A DNA stretch of 64,000 nt from positions 62,001-126,000 of the forward strand of contig CAVQVN010000003.1 in assembly GCA_963717135.1 (NCBI GenBank), in the 5' to 3' direction. Numbering within the stretch: position 1 is the first letter of the stretch; each line of letters begins with the position of its first letter. Positions 19,015 to 28,213 of the stretch are shown piece after piece. The translations under genes were made by a program, and so were the position numbers. The notes beneath the pieces were generated by a model. It was not told the DNA's origin. It searched no databases and saw only the letters and a program-made list of their open reading frames with translations. This stretch comes from UBA4744 sp963717135. GTDB taxonomy: Bacteria > Actinomycetota > Acidimicrobiia > Spongiisociales > UBA4744.

Positions 19015-21150
19015 GTGATTCTTGACAATCTCCGCAAACCGCTACTGGCCCTCGATGATGTCAGATCGACAAAGCAGTTAGCCGCCGTGCCCCGCTCGCG
19101 CCCAGGAGCCCGTAATCGCCCTTGGTACCCGACTGCGGGCAGTACGAGGCGGCGCAGGCAAGTGCAGGTGGTCCGCACAGCGGTCGAAGCGGCCATCCGC
19201 CCACCCGCGACCGTTGGGCTGGTCGGACTCGAAGCCAGCGACAATGACGTCCAGGCTTTCGCAGCCGACCTTGCCGCCGCACTCGCCGTTGCGGGTCGGC
19301 AGGTGTTGCTTATCGACGCTAATACCCAGCGCCCGGCGCGATACGTCGAGTTCGACAACGAAAGCCCACGATTCGCGGACATCGTTGGTTCCAGCTCCGC
19401 GGCTATCGAAGACACCCAGGCGATCATGAAAGCCGCGCTCAACGATCGCACCGAGGTCGTACCCGGTCTGCGTTCTCTTGCCGCCGGGAAGAACGTCGGC
19501 GACCCCGTCGATAACCTCGCAGGGCGGTCATTCCTGACCCTCCTCGATGTTGCCCGCGACCTCGCAGACGTGACCATTTTCGCGACTCCTGCCTTCGGTG
19601 AACCGACTACCGAAGTGATGACCCATCGGCTCGACTTCATGGTTGTTGTCGCCCGGATCCGGGCGACAACAACCCACCAGCTCGAACACACGGTCGAAAG
19701 CATGGCGGGCCGTTCTGCGGACGTTCTCGGGGTCGTACTCCTCCACGGCAAGAAGAGCCTCACCGGCCGAAGCCCCAAAGCCATCCGCCCATCGAGCCAG
19801 AGGGGGAATCGAAGAGAAAAGCGCCATACACGCAAACCGCCACCGTCCGGACCCGTCCCATCATCGCCGAGCGATCACCCTCACAAGCGCGGGGAGCCAG
19901 AGGAGCCGGCGGGGCATGATGCCACCGAAGACCCCACAGGGCCCCCGGCTGGGATCCAGACGCCTGCGGCAGTCGCCTCTGACAATACTGCAGGCCCCGG
20001 AGCGGCCCCCGATCTGGTGGCACGAAGTGGAGCGAGCTCTATCAAACCATCGTCCGACGCTGCTGAAACCAAAAAGCCCCGCGCCGGGAAACGCGCCCGC
20101 CGCAAGATTCAATCATCTCCCACAGAAAGCATTGAGAGCGGGTCCGGGAAGCACCGAAGCCCTCAGGCTCGAGCGGCAGCAACAAGAAGGCCAGCAGCTG
20201 TCGCCAGTCGAGAAGACCCAACCGACAACGCTGAGCTGAGTGAGCCAAAAGAAAGCCCGGCCCCTGTCGGCGAGAGGCAGAAGCAACCCTCTGGGCCGGC
20301 GGGGTCGGACCTCGCCGGCGACACGTCATCCACTCAGGCGCAGGCCCGTTCCGACGAAACCAGGCCCTCACGCACGGGGCGACGGACATCGACATCCAAC
20401 AGAGACCCGGTTTCGTCAGATACCACTCCTGTGGTCACGGCAACCAAGTCACAGCTGTCCATTGTGATCGATGACCGGGACGGATTGCAGGACACCGGGC
20501 TGGAGGAAGCAGATTTGGCTCTCGTGGAGGAATACCTCGAGAAACAAGTGCTGGCAATCGTCGGAGTAGGAGGCGGATCCGCGCAACATTCTGGCTTCGT
20601 CGATCCAGAGGGCATCGTGCCAATCACGCCGGTTTCGGGGACGCTCACAGTTGGCGAGCGACTCGCCCAGATCCTCCAACCAGATGCTTCAAGCCGTTCC
20701 CTCAGCCTGGATCGCGCTTTGAACACAGTCTTCGGCAAAGACCTTCAACCGGTTCAGCGCTGGATTACCAACCGTTTCTTTGCCTACCACATGGATTCAT
20801 CCCAAGGCAGGCCCTCTGTTTGGCACCTTTCCAGCGCCGCGGGGACGTTTCAGGTACTGGTGGCCGCCGACGAATTCGATGACAACCGACTGCAGTTGCT
20901 CCGCGCTCACGACGTCAGGCGAACGATCGTTGGGATCCGCCACAGAATCAACAACGAAGCGGGCGAGAACGGGATCAGACGGACCGCACTCCAATCGTCC
21001 ATCGACGATGTACGGGAATTCGACCGGGCGCTCGCAAACCTTGGCCGGACCGGTTGGCGGGATGAATCTCAGACGCGACGCGAAGGTGGCATTGGAGGTA
21101 CTCAGCCGTTTAGGCATCCTGGCTCGTTCCGGGGTTGTGGACAGCAGTAG
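19015..21150 (+). CDS. BY-kinase-like domain with degenerate P-loop, long linker and PglX-like C-terminal region
   Basis: This continuous 711-codon frame is the downstream part of the Wzz-like gene. After the second membrane segment comes a ParA/BY-kinase-like domain (VGLVGLEASDND .. GRQVLLIDANTQRPARY, about residues 60-250) in which the Walker A lysine and Ser/Thr are absent (ASDNDVQAF), so ATP binding is doubtful. A linker of about 200 residues rich in Pro, Ser, Gly and charged residues follows. The last 200 residues contain GIVPITPVSG, NTVFGKDLQ, WITNRFFAYHMD and GRPSVWHLSSAAGTFQVLV, an order I recall from the C-terminal part of PglX-type DNA methyltransferases. A shift near the end may move the stop to 21163. 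Confidence 0.6.
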   Translation: MILDNLRKPLLALDDVRSTKQLAAVPRSRPGARNRPWYPTAGSTRRRRQVQVVRTAVEAAIRPPATVGLVGLEASDNDVQAFAADLAAALAVAGRQVLLIDANTQRPARYVEFDNESPRFADIVGSSSAAIEDTQAIMKAALNDRTEVVPGLRSLAAGKNVGDPVDNLAGRSFLTLLDVARDLADVTIFATPAFGEPTTEVMTHRLDFMVVVARIRATTTHQLEHTVESMAGRSADVLGVVLLHGKKSLTGRSPKAIRPSSQRGNRREKRHTRKPPPSGPVPSSPSDHPHKRGEPEEPAGHDATEDPTGPPAGIQTPAAVASDNTAGPGAAPDLVARSGASSIKPSSDAAETKKPRAGKRARRKIQSSPTESIESGSGKHRSPQARAAATRRPAAVASREDPTDNAELSEPKESPAPVGERQKQPSGPAGSDLAGDTSSTQAQARSDETRPSRTGRRTSTSNRDPVSSDTTPVVTATKSQLSIVIDDRDGLQDTGLEEADLALVEEYLEKQVLAIVGVGGGSAQHSGFVDPEGIVPITPVSGTLTVGERLAQILQPDASSRSLSLDRALNTVFGKDLQPVQRWITNRFFAYHMDSSQGRPSVWHLSSAAGTFQVLVAADEFDDNRLQLLRAHDVRRTIVGIRHRINNEAGENGIRRTALQSSIDDVREFDRALANLGRTGWRDESQTRREGGIGGTQPFRHPGSFRGCGQQ

Positions 21151-21228
21151 GGGAGACCAATGAGAACCACAACCAGCGGAAGCTTCAGGCCGAACCGGGA
21201 TGGGCCGATACCAAAACGCTAAGACCAG

Positions 21229-23169
21229 GTGAGAACTGTGACCCCGATTACGAACGTGACACACAGAAATGCAATCAGTAGGCGCGGCTTTCTCCTGGCG
21301 TGCGGTTCTGTTATCGCCTTGGGATACATGCCCGACCGGGCTTTGGCTGCCACAATTGTGGTGATCGATGCACCTACTGACGGGACGGACGCGACAGCCA
21401 TCATCCGCGAGCAAATCGCCGCCGCACCCGACGGGGTACCAGGCGATCCCACCACTATCAGATTTCCCACTGGCAGCTCTGCCGGAAGTTATCGGGTGGA
21501 TGGCCAGATTCTGATCTCCTCGCGAAGGCACCTCGTGATCGAAGGGCCAAACGCCTATGAACCGGCTCTCATCTGGACGGACCGGACCGGCAAAGACATG
21601 GGGATTGTCAATCGGTACGGACATTCGATCCGGTCACACTGGGCAATAAAGGGTGGAAGTTCTGGAATCGTTCTGAGGAATATTGCGGTGCGGGGACCGA
21701 ACAGCGGGCGATTCGAGGGGGACGCCGAGTCAGTTGCCGGACTCGTTCTTGAACACGGGTTCTTGGTTGGTGACAGAGCACAAGGAGTGCAGATCGAGAA
21801 TTGCGTAGCCGAGAACGTACACGGAGACGGGGTCTATGTGGGAGGATGCTCGTCGGACGTTCGCATCTCTTCGACACGGCTGGCTTTCTGCGGCCGGCAG
21901 GGCATAGCAATCACATGGGCCGACCGGGTGTTGATCGACCGTTGTCAATTGAGCGGCGTTCACAACAGCGGAATCGATCTAGAACCCAACGGGACGGATT
22001 GGTCAGTTCGCAATGTTGAGATACGTAACAGCTCGATCGACTGCCGTCACGGAGCGTTCACAGCCGCAGGGCATTCGGATGTATCTAACGTCTGGATCCA
22101 CCACAATGTCGTGCATAGTTCCTCAAGGCCGATGCTCAGAGTGGTTCGTGGCGATGGCGGCAGACGGAGGAATTGGACTCTTGAGGACAATGTCCGCGCC
22201 GTGCCAACCAACCCCGACTATATGGTCTCGCTGACGCGGGTAGACGACATAGTCATCCGACGCAACGTCGCCGTCGCCACGAAACGCGCGAAAACCATTG
22301 CCGCCGTCCATCTCAAGGATTGTTCTGGGACGATTGAAATCGCGGACAATGACTTCAGTTGGTCGCCCGAGCTACTTGAAACCAAAGCAACCGGAACCTC
22401 TGTCGACCACTGCAACAACCGGTGGGGTCCGGACGGATCCCGAACGGAGGACGTCTGTGAAGAGGGTCTGGCCTCGACCGCGCCACGCCCGTCCACGACT
22501 CTTCCTGTGACGACCGAAACAGCGGCATCTCAAGGTCCGCCTCCTACACAGCCGGTGGCCGGTCCCCCGTCGACCGTTGTGCCACCTGAAAGCGTAACGC
22601 AACCGCCTTCGAAGCTCCCCACTACCCAAATGACCCAACCTGAGACCACCGTTCAGACACTCCCGACGTCAACCACATTGACAACGAGTCGCGCCGCAAC
22701 AGCGACCTCTGCTCGTACACCCATCGACGTCATAGACGCAACCGCATCAATCCCCAACGACTCGAGCCTGTTCTCACCAGCTGGTGTCGTGGCACCGACG
22801 GCGGTCGGTCTGACTGCTCTGCTCGCGGTGGTTGTAAGGCGACGGCAGCGGCTTTTGCCTCAGGCAGCGCAACTCCAGTCAGCAACTGAGAACGACGAAC
22901 AATCTGGGTTTCAATCTGCCACCAACACCTATCAGCCTGCGACCGAGTTTAGAAACACGACCCCCAACGGAACTTCCCCTGACTCCCGCGTGCCGCGCAG
23001 ATCCAACCTGGGAAGGCTTGAGGGGCCATCTGCGCGCCCCTCAACCGGATCGGCAGTGGGTCGCTCCCGGGTCGAGCAAGAGAGTATCCGATTCGCCCTC
23101 GAGTACCACAGAATGCTCAGAGTGGGTGAGCAAGATGCCGACGACGGCGAGCAGGGGTGCCTCGACTAA
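21229..23169 (+). CDS. Tat-exported, membrane-anchored parallel beta-helix protein
   Basis: The 646-residue protein begins with a twin-arginine signal (SRRGFLLACGSVIALGY, cleaved near ALAA). Residues about 45-400 have the repeat pattern of pectate lyase-like right-handed beta-helices (GIVLRNIAVRGP, GVQIENCVAENVHGDGVYVGG, GIDLEPNGTDWSVRNVEIRNSSI, VWIHHNVVHSSS, IVIRRNVAVATK). A Pro/Thr-rich spacer (about 420-510) leads to one membrane segment (VVAPTAVGLTALLAVVV) followed by arginines, so it is a cell-surface protein with a cytoplasmic tail of about 100 residues. Such helices bind, cleave or epimerise polysaccharides; the activity here is not determined. GTG 21229 is the assumed start. The gene is intact, unlike many neighbours. 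Confidence 0.8.
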   Translation: MRTVTPITNVTHRNAISRRGFLLACGSVIALGYMPDRALAATIVVIDAPTDGTDATAIIREQIAAAPDGVPGDPTTIRFPTGSSAGSYRVDGQILISSRRHLVIEGPNAYEPALIWTDRTGKDMGIVNRYGHSIRSHWAIKGGSSGIVLRNIAVRGPNSGRFEGDAESVAGLVLEHGFLVGDRAQGVQIENCVAENVHGDGVYVGGCSSDVRISSTRLAFCGRQGIAITWADRVLIDRCQLSGVHNSGIDLEPNGTDWSVRNVEIRNSSIDCRHGAFTAAGHSDVSNVWIHHNVVHSSSRPMLRVVRGDGGRRRNWTLEDNVRAVPTNPDYMVSLTRVDDIVIRRNVAVATKRAKTIAAVHLKDCSGTIEIADNDFSWSPELLETKATGTSVDHCNNRWGPDGSRTEDVCEEGLASTAPRPSTTLPVTTETAASQGPPPTQPVAGPPSTVVPPESVTQPPSKLPTTQMTQPETTVQTLPTSTTLTTSRAATATSARTPIDVIDATASIPNDSSLFSPAGVVAPTAVGLTALLAVVVRRRQRLLPQAAQLQSATENDEQSGFQSATNTYQPATEFRNTTPNGTSPDSRVPRRSNLGRLEGPSARPSTGSAVGRSRVEQESIRFALEYHRMLRVGEQDADDGEQGCLD

Positions 23170-23235
23170 CGCTCTACTAATTGCCCGTCACCATCACATG
23201 ACGCGGCAACACGTGGGGCAGCAGTCTGGCAACGA

Positions 23236-24210
23236 TTACTGACGATATGTTCCCGATCTGAGAGAATCACGGAAAGCGTCGATTGCGGCCGAGGGCAACT
23301 TGAATCTCGGCGCGATTCTCCCGTCCAACCTCGCTCCGAGACTGGCTATGTCCCCTCTTCCATGAACCTGTAGCTCGGTATCTCGGGAGATCTCATGCGC
23401 CCGATTGTCGATGGATATGATCAGAGAGCGCCGCCCATATTGCAGGGCTCGGATCCCTGCGTGAAGGCGAGTCCCGCAGTAGTCGATTGCGTCCTTTTCT
23501 AAGAGGACCGCGTCGAATTCCGCCAAGGCCGGTCCTACGACCTCGACATCATCGATCCTGAGGCGATCGAAGTAATCGATGTCACTGACTCCCTGAGGCC
23601 AAAAGAACACCCTGTCATACAGTCGACGGAGGACGTCGAGCATAGCCCTGTCCTCGAAAGGACTCTGACTGTAGTGACTCAACGTGGTGACTACCGCTCG
23701 GCCTTTCGCCTCTGGTATACGCTCCATGTGATCGGGCGTGAGATTCCACGTTGTTGGACAAGAGGTGTAAAGGACGCGAGGGATACCATGTTCAATGAGT
23801 TGGCGCTTGGTGTACTCGTCGCGCACCGAATGGAACGCCGAGGGTGACAGCACCCTTTTGTAGAAGTCGACTCCGAACCAGTTCGGCTTGTGCCGATATC
23901 CAGCCCAGCCGACCCCAAACAGCACCACGTCACGGAGCCATCTGGACTCCTCGTACGGTATCTTCCAGCGGTTTTCGCCTCGAAATGGCCACATTCTGAG
24001 GTTCATCATGTTGGTTCCGCCGACTACCACTAGATCGGCTTTCTTAATCAATTCGCGGTGCATGCTTCGGAGGCCTTGGTGCATAGACAATCGAACGATG
24101 CGACATGGTCCGAGACAGCTATGGAGTTCCTTTTCAATAGCATCGACGATGATCTCATCGCCGAGGTTCAGACCGCCAAGCGAAGGATCGAATAGTACGA
24201 CCGTCTTCAT
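23236..24210 (-). CDS. Polysaccharide pyruvyl transferase family protein
   Basis: The 324-residue protein starts at ATG 24210. Its N-terminus (LFDPSLGGLNLGDEIIVDAIEKEL) and the blocks ADLVVVGGTNMMN, FHSVRDEYTKRQLIEHG, YTSCPTTWNL and DYCGTRLHAGIRALQYGRRSLIISIDNRAHEI fit the PS_pyruv_trans family, whose GT-B-like members add pyruvate ketals from phosphoenolpyruvate to sugars; the TRLHAGI block is the most characteristic. Some members have other roles. It is transcribed opposite to its neighbours and is intact. In this locus it probably decorates the exported polysaccharide, adding negative charge along with the sulfotransferases. Confidence 0.85.
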   Translation of the reverse strand: MKTVVLFDPSLGGLNLGDEIIVDAIEKELHSCLGPCRIVRLSMHQGLRSMHRELIKKADLVVVGGTNMMNLRMWPFRGENRWKIPYEESRWLRDVVLFGVGWAGYRHKPNWFGVDFYKRVLSPSAFHSVRDEYTKRQLIEHGIPRVLYTSCPTTWNLTPDHMERIPEAKGRAVVTTLSHYSQSPFEDRAMLDVLRRLYDRVFFWPQGVSDIDYFDRLRIDDVEVVGPALAEFDAVLLEKDAIDYCGTRLHAGIRALQYGRRSLIISIDNRAHEISRDTELQVHGRGDIASLGARLDGRIAPRFKLPSAAIDAFRDSLRSGTYRQ

Positions 24211-24499
24211 ATCCCGAGTTTCTGCGAGGCCGGTCCGTTTCTTGGCGCTACGAATTTGCCTTTATCGGCCGCAACGCCAGAGGCGGCATCCAAGACGATT
24301 GTTCGATCGTCGACTTTGGCATAGACACGAAAGACAACGATGTACTTCCCCATTGGTTTCATATTGACACATACTCCCGGGACCCTGGCCACTCTACGGT
24401 CTCGCGGCTTGGTGAGCGAGGGGGACCTGACCGTAACGCATCCGCGTCGTATGCTCTTGGCGGACACCGGCCTTTCCCTGACCGATTGGTAGCCCTGCA
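24211..24499. other. Divergent intergenic region
   Basis: This 289-base stretch lies between the divergent pyruvyl transferase and glycosyltransferase genes and should contain their promoters. No clear promoter or RNA gene was seen. Reverse-strand open frames here have no recognisable product. Confidence 0.4.
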
Positions 24500-25636
24500 A
24501 TGACACTCGCCGCCGACACAAAGATTGCGCTCTTCTTTCCTTCACTAGCTGGGGGGGGTATCGAAAGAACGATGCTCAGCCTTGCGAAAGGTTTCCACGA
24601 GCACGGCCTTGAAGTGCACATCGTTGTCGGGCATTTGGGCGGACCGCTTCTCACTGAAGTCCACCCCGAAGTACGGCTCTTCTCACTTGATAGCAGGCGC
24701 ATCTCTACCGGGCTGATCCGTCTGGCGAAGTACCTACGGGAGGAAAGGCCCACGGTCATGATCTCGGGGCCTGAGCACGTCACCATCACGGCCCTAGCAG
24801 CACGGTCACTAACCCGGTCAGCGACTCGGGTGATCGCGACCATCCACTCCTCCGTCGCGCAACGGACTGCGAATACGAGCGGAATACGGGTCAAGATGCT
24901 TCCCGTATTGGCACGGTTGCTCTTCCACGGCTGTGAAGCGATCGTGGCGGTATCAACCGGCGCAGCCGAGGATTTTGCCAAATCCACGGGACTTCCAGCT
25001 GAGCAAATCAAGGTCATATACAACCCTGTCATGGTGGACGAGATCCGACGTGCAGCCGGGGAGCGTCCGGACCATGAATGGTTCGAGTCGGTTGGGCCTC
25101 CAGTCGTGCTCGCCGCCGGGCGCCTCACCAGGGCCAAGGACTATCCGACCCTGATACGGGCTTTCGCGACACTGCGCCAATCTCGATCAGCACGCCTGAT
25201 CATCCTCGGCGAGGGCGATGATAGGCCGTCTTTGGAGAGGATGGTGCGTTCGCTCGGTATCGAAGCCGACACGGCGATGCCCGGCTTCACTTCAAATCCG
25301 TACGCTTTCATGGCCAATTCGACAGTCTTTGTCTCGTCTTCTCGGTGGGAAGGCTTATCGGTGGTCTTGGCTGAAGCGATGGTGTGCGGCGTGCCCATCG
25401 TGGCCACTGATTGTCAAAATGGACCGGGGGAGATCTTGGCGGGAGGTAGGTACGGCCGGCTCGTACCGGTGGAGGACCACAAAGCCCTCGCGGAGGCCAT
25501 GCGAGAAGCGCTAGACATGACGGAACCGGTCTCCTATCCCGCCGAGGCCATCGACAGGTTCCTGCTCGACACTATCGTCAAGCAGTACTTGAAGGTGATC
25601 GACGCGGATGCTGGCCCGATGCCCAAACCTGCATGA
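24500..25636 (+). CDS. GT4-family glycosyltransferase
   Basis: The intact 378-residue protein has a GT-B layout. The N-domain begins KIALFFPSLAGGGIERTMLSLAKGF, and SGPEHVTITALAA with HSSVAQ marks the acceptor side. The C-domain has IYNPVMVDE, VVLAAGRLTRAKDYPTLIRAFA, ARLIILGEGDDRPSLERMV, and the GT4 E-x7-E block in SSSRWEGLSVVLAEAMVCGVPIVAT. It transfers a sugar from a nucleotide donor with retention in most family members. It stands alone on this strand between the pyruvyl transferase and a reverse-strand membrane gene. The donor and acceptor cannot be read from the sequence. Confidence 0.9.
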   Translation: MTLAADTKIALFFPSLAGGGIERTMLSLAKGFHEHGLEVHIVVGHLGGPLLTEVHPEVRLFSLDSRRISTGLIRLAKYLREERPTVMISGPEHVTITALAARSLTRSATRVIATIHSSVAQRTANTSGIRVKMLPVLARLLFHGCEAIVAVSTGAAEDFAKSTGLPAEQIKVIYNPVMVDEIRRAAGERPDHEWFESVGPPVVLAAGRLTRAKDYPTLIRAFATLRQSRSARLIILGEGDDRPSLERMVRSLGIEADTAMPGFTSNPYAFMANSTVFVSSSRWEGLSVVLAEAMVCGVPIVATDCQNGPGEILAGGRYGRLVPVEDHKALAEAMREALDMTEPVSYPAEAIDRFLLDTIVKQYLKVIDADAGPMPKPA

Positions 25637-25833
25637 ATAGCAATCAAGACGCAGGTCCAAGCGTCCAGATCGGTGAGACATCGTTAGCTGCGGCATGACG
25701 CCACGAGGACCGTAGAACTCCGGACGACACACAGGCGCACAGGTGTTTTGAGGCCGCCTATAGGAAGATCGATTCCGATTTGTGGCCTCTGTCACTCGCC
25801 ACGGGAATCGGGTCGTGGCTCGAGAAGACGCGC

Positions 25834-26754
25834 CTATTGTCGGTGCCTGCCGGCCGTGAATGAGAGACCCGTGGGCGTCATGACTGCAACCGATAGCATC
25901 AGCAACACCGCGGCAATTACCGCCGCCAAGGCCGTGTCCGATTGAAGACCGGCCACCCTGGCCGCCAGCAGTACCACAATAGCGTGAACCAATCCCGCCA
26001 GGACAGGGCCACCCGGCATGTCCGGGAGTCGGTCGAGCTTTGTTTCGGAAGTTCGGGAGATCCAGCAACCAATCGGCTCGGCCACCAATAACCCCAAACA
26101 GGCCGCAGCACCGATGATTGCGGTCTCTCGGCCGCGCCCGCCCCAGGCGATCACCCAGGCGAGAACCCCAACCACCGGGTAGGCACCCCACGCCCCCAGC
26201 GAGGCCAATGGCTTGGGCCAAGCGAGTAAGGCCACGGGAACTACGGCACCAAACAAGACCAAGATCTCCTGGGTGTCGGGCAGCGTGGAGTACGCCCCAC
26301 CAATGGTCACGGCAATCAGCACCGGCCCGTAACCGCGTTGGTTGTGATGGCTATCGAAACTCGCCACCAAGGGAGCCCCTACAACGATCATCCCGAGCAA
26401 AAACCAGGACGACCACTCCTCGCCCGGGAGATCAACCTCCTGAGTGACCCACCAAGCCCCGGGCGCGGCTATTAGCGCAGGCATGAGCAACAGTTTGCGG
26501 GCCCACCGGTACAGCAGCCCTGCTCCGGTCAGCATTGCGATCCCAATCCACAGATCGATAGGGATGGCCCGTTTGACCGGCATTGCTACGAGGCCCGTCA
26601 AAGCAACTAGGCCACCAAGCAACGGGGCTGGGTTTCTTCGCCAAGATCGCCACACGAGGGCCAGGATCAGGCCAACTACGAGCCCTAATGCGCCCCAGCG
26701 GGCTCCGGCCAGAAACCACTCCGTGGTGAAGAACAAGAGTGTCCCTTCATCCAT
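25834..26754 (-). CDS. Polytopic membrane protein, unknown function
   Basis: The 306-residue protein has about nine hydrophobic segments and almost no soluble loop (WGALGLVVGLILALVW, APLLGGLVALTGLVAM, WFLLGMIVVGAPLVA, AYPVVGVLAWVIAWGG, IIGAAACLGLLVAEPIG, ALAAVIAAVLLMLSVAVM). I recognise no catalytic motif. The start ATG 26754 directly follows the stop of a 133-codon open frame of unknown standing. Its position inside the polysaccharide locus suggests a membrane step such as sugar-lipid handling, acylation or transport, but no function is claimed. Confidence 0.75.
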   Translation of the reverse strand: MDEGTLLFFTTEWFLAGARWGALGLVVGLILALVWRSWRRNPAPLLGGLVALTGLVAMPVKRAIPIDLWIGIAMLTGAGLLYRWARKLLLMPALIAAPGAWWVTQEVDLPGEEWSSWFLLGMIVVGAPLVASFDSHHNQRGYGPVLIAVTIGGAYSTLPDTQEILVLFGAVVPVALLAWPKPLASLGAWGAYPVVGVLAWVIAWGGRGRETAIIGAAACLGLLVAEPIGCWISRTSETKLDRLPDMPGGPVLAGLVHAIVVLLAARVAGLQSDTALAAVIAAVLLMLSVAVMTPTGLSFTAGRHRQ

Positions 26755-27210
26755 TCAGGAAGTCCCAACCAGCAGTATTCGGTCGGACACGTCAGCAAGC
26801 CTCCCGCAGTCGTGGAGTCTCACGATAGAACGAATCAGAACAGCCGCAGAACACACAGCCAATTCCGTCGACCACATAAGCCAGACCGATAGACGCCGAT
26901 ACCGTGAATCGCCTCGTGAGCAGGCACGAAGCCAAGGCTCGAGTCGATCAAGCACTTCCGTTTTCGTCGACGGAAGAGTTCGAAATGGCCACATCCGGCG
27001 GCCCACGACGCTGTGAGAGAGTGCGGGCAGGTGGCTGAGAGGTGGTCGGGGAAGCCGCCCCCGGTTCAAAATCGCGACGACCGCCCTTCCAGCTCGCGAG
27101 TGTACCAGGAACGCGTCGGTATCGCCGTTTAGGAATCCCTCGTTCGGTTGTCTCACGCACGAATGACCCTAGAGTGTCACCGAATGTCGCTGGTCTGAGG
27201 TCGGATCGTA
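26755..27210. other. Region without a supported gene
   Basis: This 456-base stretch holds a reverse-strand open frame (26755-27156, 133 codons) whose stop directly abuts the membrane-protein ATG as TGAATG, but its product has no recognisable domain and no convincing codon pattern. A short stretch near 27025-27080 looks slightly tRNA-like (a ggttcaaaatc loop) but does not fold into a full cloverleaf. Confidence 0.35.
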
Positions 27211-28213
27211 GTGGTCGAAGCTTCCATAAACGTCGACAACCTTTCCAAGACGTACGAGCCTACGCCGTTATGGATGAGGTTCCTCGTGCGGTCTTCGATT
27301 CAAGAACCGGTCCAGGCGCTGGACCACGTCTCGTTCTCGCTCGAGGCCGGCCGGATCTGTGCGGTCATCGGGCCGAACGGAGCGGGCAAGTCGACCCTTT
27401 TTCGGATCCTCACCGGATTGACGACCCCAACGGGAGGAACGGCAGAGGTGCTCGGCATGGATCCCCTTGTGGACTCCCACCGCATCAGACGGTCTGTCGG
27501 GTTCATGCCGGCGGAAGATCGCACCCTCTTCCTCCGACACACGTGCCAGGAGAACCTAATGTTTCACGGTCGCCTACAGGGAGTAGATGGAGAGAAACTG
27601 AAGAGGCGAATCGACGAAGTACTAGATATCGTCGGCCTTTGGGATGCGCGGCGACAAGACCGGATTTGGCATGTCATCGGGCATGAAAGCGCGTCTGATG
27701 CTTGCACGGGCCATCCTTCCCTGGCCTCGTGTACTGATCCTCGACGAGCCAACTGGGGCAATCGATCCCATCGCCGCTTTCGATCTCCTCGGCACCATTC
27801 AACAGATAAGTTCTGAGCATGGACTGGCCACGCTCATTAGCTCCCACCGAGTGGAAGAAATTGAAGCCCTCAGGGACAACGTCATGTTTCTCGACCGTGG
27901 CCGTGTCGTGTACTGGGGAGACCTCGAGGTCGTGCGTCAATTGTGGGAGCGAACACGATATGAGCTTTCGTTTTCGAGCCAAGAGGCTCGAGAGAACGCG
28001 ATCCGTCGGCTCACAGGGATCAATGACAGCGAGGTCCAACGCGTCGGGGAAGACGGCATCTCATTGCTGACTGACGAAGAAGCCGGGCCATTGTTGGGCC
28101 GCTTGCAGAACGATCTCCAATCCATTCGGACTATGACGCAACACCGTATGCCGCTGCGCGAACTCCTCCGGGCCGTTCTGGCTCGGCCGGACCAAGACAC
28201 AGGATCGAAGTGA
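27211..28213 (+). pseudogene. ABC-2 transporter ATPase, one frameshift in the middle
   Basis: Two frames together make a complete ABC ATPase of about 330 residues. The first (from GTG 27211) has the Walker A GPNGAGKSTL and VGFMPAEDRTLFLRHTCQENL. Near 27648-27655 a single-base shift moves the frame, after which come the signature GFGMSSGMKARLMLARA, Walker B RVLILDEPTGAID and the H-loop ISSHR. The motifs are fully preserved, so either the base is a consensus error or the inactivation is recent. The stop overlaps the GTG of the permease. The pair would export polysaccharide or its lipid-linked precursor. Confidence 0.85.

Noticed and set aside
27020..27085. tRNA-like stretch with ggttcaaaatc
   Set aside because: A D-arm-like and T-loop-like piece can be drawn, but acceptor and anticodon stems do not pair.
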